Assembly: GCA_903931945.1 (NCBI GenBank)
Contig: CAIZEI010000155.1
Location: 1-38,397, forward strand
DNA length: 38,397 bases
Source: an uncultured Hyphomicrobiales bacterium
Lineage (GTDB): Bacteria > Pseudomonadota > Alphaproteobacteria > Rhizobiales > Beijerinckiaceae
Direction: 5' to 3'
The notes beneath the pieces are model-generated. The model saw nothing but the letters and a program-made list of their open reading frames with translations, searched no databases and was not told the DNA's origin. The position numbers were made by a program, and so were the translations under genes. Shown piece by piece: positions 35,658 through 38,397 of the stretch (the stretch's first letter is position 1; every line of letters begins with the position of its first letter).

Positions 35658-36302
35658 ATGACGCCGTCACGCTTCATTGCCGCCGCCGCAGGAACGCTGC
35701 TGTTCGCACTGCTCGGATCGCCGTCGTCCGCTGACGTCATTTCCGATTGGAACAAGGCCGTAGCGCCGCCACCGCCTGAACTCAAGGAGGTCGTGATCGA
35801 TAATGCGACGACGGCCGTCCTCTTTCTCGACATGATGAAAGGCGGCTGTAGCGCTCGCCCCCGGTGCATCGCGGCTGTGCCAAACGTCAAGCTGCTGCAC
35901 GACGCCGCGCGAGCGCACAATATGGTCGTCTGGTACAGCCTTGTCGGCTCGGACGGCAAGGCGACGCCGGACGACGTCATCGACGCCGCGATCAAACCTC
36001 GCGCCGGAGAATGGTACCGGCAGAGCGGGCCGGACAAGTTTCTTGGTTCGCCCCTTGAGCCCGTTCTCAAGCAAGCCGGGATCAAGACCGTGATTATCTG
36101 TGGCAATTCATTTCAAAGCGCGACCGTCGGCACCGCGTCGGGCGCGGCGCAGCGAGGCTACAAGGTCATCGTTCCGGTTGACTGCTCGGCTGGCGAGGAT
36201 GTCTACAATGAACAATATGCAACTTTCCATCTGGCGAAAGGCGGACCCGTGGGCGTCACGAGTCAGGTCACCTTGACGCGCAGCGCGATGATCAAATTCT
36301 GA
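35658..36302 (+). CDS. Secreted isochorismatase-fold protein lacking the nucleophile cysteine
   Basis: This 214-residue protein has a signal peptide (MTPSRFIAAAAGTLLFALLGSPSSA) and the isochorismatase/cysteine hydrolase fold. The first catalytic Asp is present in TTAVLFLDMM (D58), and the Lys in SGPDKFLGSPL (K127). In cysteine hydrolases the next motif is T-x-x-C-V-x-x-T-A; here it reads FQSATVGTA, with Ala155 at the cysteine position. The usual amidase mechanism is therefore not available. True isochorismatases also do without the cysteine, but these are cytoplasmic. GGGAGGAAA lies before the ATG. Neighbours downstream, on the other strand, concern a Bug receptor and an amidohydrolase. Confidence 0.82.
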   Translation: MTPSRFIAAAAGTLLFALLGSPSSADVISDWNKAVAPPPPELKEVVIDNATTAVLFLDMMKGGCSARPRCIAAVPNVKLLHDAARAHNMVVWYSLVGSDGKATPDDVIDAAIKPRAGEWYRQSGPDKFLGSPLEPVLKQAGIKTVIICGNSFQSATVGTASGAAQRGYKVIVPVDCSAGEDVYNEQYATFHLAKGGPVGVTSQVTLTRSAMIKF

Positions 36303-36303
36303 A

Positions 36304-36329
36304 CTGCGCGCGCGATTGGGCGCACGCAG
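36304..36329. terminator. Hairpin after the isochorismatase-fold gene
   Basis: CTGCGCGCGC pairs with GCGCACGCAG (one mismatch, loop GATTGG) directly after the stop, between convergent genes. There is no T tract on either side, so terminator function is only likely. Confidence 0.35.
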
Positions 36330-36429
36330 GTCGAGGCGAATGACCGTTGACATAATCTTGCATGATCGGTCTCTCCCGGTGTGAGTCCTCCGGGGCGGAA
36401 AGTCTCCGGCGCGTCTAATACTCACGCAA

Positions 36430-37425
36430 TTATTGTTTTTCGATGTTGTTTTCACGCGCCACGCGCTCCCACGTCGCAGATTCTCGCGCCAGCATGGCGG
36501 CAACCGATTGAGTTGTGCCACCCGTCACATCGAGCCCAAGGGCCTTGAATTTTGCGCGCACGCTGGCCTCCTCCAGCGCTCGATTAAACATTTCATTGAG
36601 AGACTGCGCTATATTTTGCGGCATGTTCGGCGGACCGACCAACACGCGCCAGGCCGTCAGTATGAATTCTTCCGGGTATCCAAGTTCAAGCAAAGTTGGA
36701 ACGTCAGGAGCGTCCGCTGACCTTTGAGGCGATCCAACTGCAAAAAACTTCAGTTTCCCGTCGCGATACCAGGGCAAAAGCGAAGCTGCCGACAGGATCG
36801 CGAAATCGACTTCGCCATGCAGGAGCGCCTGCGTTGCCGGCCCCGCGCCCTCGTACGGCACGTGATTCATTTGCACCCCGCTGAATTTTTCCAGAAGCAA
36901 TGTCGACATGTGATTGCCGCCGCCAATTCCCGGCGAGGAGTAATGCACACCGTCGGGATGCGCTTTTGCATATTCAATTAAATCCTTCAGCGAGTCGCCC
37001 GGAAAATCGCCGCGCGCCACCACAACAAGCGGCTGCGTGGCGATCTCAATGACGGGCGTCAACATTTTTGGGTCATAGGTCAGATTCTTGCGCGTCACCG
37101 GATTGAAAACCATAGGCGACGCTGGAGATGCAAACAACGTATAGCCATCAGGTTTGGCCCGCATCACGACGGTTGCGCCAATAGCGCCGGTCGCACCAGG
37201 TCGCACATCAATTTGCAGCGGCTGCCCGACATGCTCGCGAAACCAGTCGCTCAGAATGCGGATCTCGAATTCCATCGAGCTCCCCGCCGAAGAACCTACA
37301 ACAATGGTGATGGGATGCGAAGGAAGTAAACTCGCTTCAGAGCGCGCGTCAACAACCGCCATGGCGATGCTTGCCAATGCGACAGAAATCGAAATCATGC
37401 GCAGACGGCTTTTATCCAATTTCAT
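36430..37425 (-). CDS. Bug-family (TctC-like) periplasmic solute receptor
   Basis: A 331-residue secreted binding protein of the Bug family, which captures carboxylates and related small molecules. A signal peptide is followed by HPITIVVGSSAGSSMEFEIRIL, the usual first strand and phosphate-like loop, then VDVRPGATGAIGA-type sequence (IDVRPGATGAIGATVVMRAKPDGYT), HVPYEGAGPATQALLHGEVDFA and VPTLLELGYPEE. Tripartite tricarboxylate transporter membrane genes are not nearby, as is common for Bug proteins. The start overlaps the end of the M20 gene by 14 bases, so the two formed an operon. The ligand is probably the substrate or product of that amidohydrolase. Confidence 0.88.
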   Translation of the reverse strand: MKLDKSRLRMISISVALASIAMAVVDARSEASLLPSHPITIVVGSSAGSSMEFEIRILSDWFREHVGQPLQIDVRPGATGAIGATVVMRAKPDGYTLFASPASPMVFNPVTRKNLTYDPKMLTPVIEIATQPLVVVARGDFPGDSLKDLIEYAKAHPDGVHYSSPGIGGGNHMSTLLLEKFSGVQMNHVPYEGAGPATQALLHGEVDFAILSAASLLPWYRDGKLKFFAVGSPQRSADAPDVPTLLELGYPEEFILTAWRVLVGPPNMPQNIAQSLNEMFNRALEEASVRAKFKALGLDVTGGTTQSVAAMLARESATWERVARENNIEKQ

Positions 37426-38278
37426 GTTCGCCTCCTGCCGAATCGCTCTGGATGAAGCGCGGCCTGACTTTCAGATAGCGTTCACGCATTGCAGGCCGAA
37501 ATCGATCCATTGTTGCGCGATTCAGGGCGAGCGGCGGCTTTTGATCCGGCGGCAAAAGACTTGACCATGGCGCGCCCGCAATTTCCGTAGCGAAAGTTTC
37601 CTTTGCGCGTGCGACGAGGTCGGGGTTAGAAAAGCATTCAAGGACACAATTGGCGATCACATTCGCGCCTGCCAACGCTCCTTTATGTGCGATGGAGGTC
37701 GCAAGCGCGACGCCTGCCGTCCAGTGGTGATAGGAGATGCCAGGAATATTGGACGGAAAATAGATTTTCGCCATTGGAACTTTCCATGACACATCGCCTG
37801 CGTCATTGGCCGCCGGGCGTTGTGTCGCCGGCCCCTTCATAGGACGGACATGGCTTGCGAGGCCAGTGATATTGACGCCGGCCTTCTGTTGCAGCGCCCG
37901 TGCGAGGGACTCCTCCTCAGCATTCCACAAGGGCGCCCCCAGACGCTCCATTTCCGATTGTGCAAGCATCGCCAGGGTTTCATTGCCGCGCACAGGCCAC
38001 ACAGCGCTTTGCACCTCGACGGTAAACGTCGTGTTTGTCATGAGCGCCGCGCCTTCGGCGATTTTTTTGGCGCGTTCGAAAACCTGCTGCGCTGCGGCAG
38101 CGGTGGAGCCCCGGAAATACCACCAGATCGAAGCCATTTTGGGAATGACATTCGGTTGATCGCCACCGTGCGTTATCACCCGCTGGCATTGTGTCAACGG
38201 TTGCATGTGCTCACGAAATTCGGCCATGCCGACATCCATCAACACGACAGCGTCAAGTGCGTCGCGCCCCTTCCCAGG
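37412..38278 (-). pseudogene. 3' part of an M20-family amidohydrolase (AbgB-like), cut by an insertion sequence
   Basis: The frame encodes the C-terminal 285 or so residues of an M20 peptidase/aminobenzoyl-glutamate hydrolase type protein: GRDALDAVVLMDVGMAEFREH, VITHGGDQPNVIPKMASIWWYFRG (dimerisation domain), ISYHHWTAGVALATSIAHKG with a metal-site type His, and a normal C-terminus. Similarity starts abruptly at PGKGRDALDA near 38278, just where DNA of another character begins; a stop lies at 38288-38290. The first 180-200 residues, with most metal ligands, are missing from this side. A short internal GTG start at 38245 is unlikely to yield a working enzyme. The Bug gene downstream may still be transcribed. 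Confidence 0.75.
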
Positions 38279-38397
38279 GCACCGAACTCAAGTTAATGGG
38301 CCTTAACGGATTGCGTTTTGCGTGATTCCATGGAGCGGTTTGATTCGGGGAGCCGCCGCCATGAGCCTTGCCTTTGATGTTTTCGTTGAAAAACCGC
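38279..38397 (+). mobile_element. Left end of an insertion sequence (partial)
   Basis: At about 38278 the M20 reading frame ends and is replaced by 80 bases with no gene (GCACCGAACTCAAGTTAATG...), followed by a ribosome site and a start that faces out of the window. This is the normal layout of an IS end: terminal repeat, short leader, transposase start. The other end and the target duplication lie beyond the window, so this is inferred. Confidence 0.5.
38361..38397 (+). CDS. Start of a probable transposase (partial)
   Basis: ATG 38361 follows GGGGAG by about ten bases and encodes MSLAFDVFVEKP before the window ends. This resembles the opening of some IS4-type transposases (FDxFVExSP...), but 12 residues are too few to be sure. 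Position inside the broken amidohydrolase gene supports it. Confidence 0.4.
   Translation, partial: MSLAFDVFVEKP

Overview
The window is a high-GC chromosomal segment of an alphaproteobacterium, most likely Hyphomicrobiales (Rhizobiales), perhaps near the Beijerinckiaceae/Methylocystaceae. The basis is protein character: a LivM-LivG fusion, a coaBC-dut-rrf2-cysK strand, a CysG of rhizobial type, TadG- and KGG-type proteins, and REP-like palindromes of a kind familiar from Rhizobiales. No rRNA, tRNA or CRISPR array was seen, so placement below class rests on inference.

Left part (1-6400) is an accessory surface-glycan locus. It holds a TylF-like O-methyltransferase, a truncated antisense flippase remnant, an overlapping three-gene set (GT2 transferase, GT-C-like membrane transferase, alkaline-phosphatase-fold protein) and an acyltransferase-3. 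The methyltransferase and acyltransferase genes look more A+T-rich than their neighbours, which suggests transfer. A bidirectional terminator closes the locus near 6383-6407.

The middle part (6400-27000) is mostly housekeeping: ispH between two solitary ModA-like binding proteins, trmD, a GST, an RHH/PIN toxin-antitoxin pair with a visible promoter-operator, an orphan XRE regulator beside a cluster of palindromic repeats, then coaBC-dut-rrf2-cysK on the minus strand, a TadG-like protein and obgE. A coupled SDR-opgH-periplasmic protein operon follows; it probably makes and handles periplasmic glucans. After it come a second GT-C enzyme, a DUF1624/HGSNAT-type membrane acyltransferase, a glycine-zipper protein, a KGG stress protein and cysG.

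The right part (27000-38397) holds a complete branched-chain amino acid ABC transporter (livK-livH-livMG-livF). Next is a secreted multidomain protein combining a carboxypeptidase-regulatory-like domain, one CxxCH haem motif and a seven-bladed Vgb-like propeller. Beyond it lie an unknown membrane protein, an orphan BrnA-type antitoxin, a secreted isochorismatase-fold protein lacking the usual nucleophile cysteine, a Bug-type receptor, and an M20 amidohydrolase gene cut off by what looks like the end of an insertion sequence at the right edge.

The most unusual items are the haem-propeller fusion next to the Liv transporter, the opgH operon with an unrecognised periplasmic partner instead of opgG, the GT2/GT-C/phosphatase-fold triad, and the isochorismatase-fold protein with alanine at the nucleophile position.
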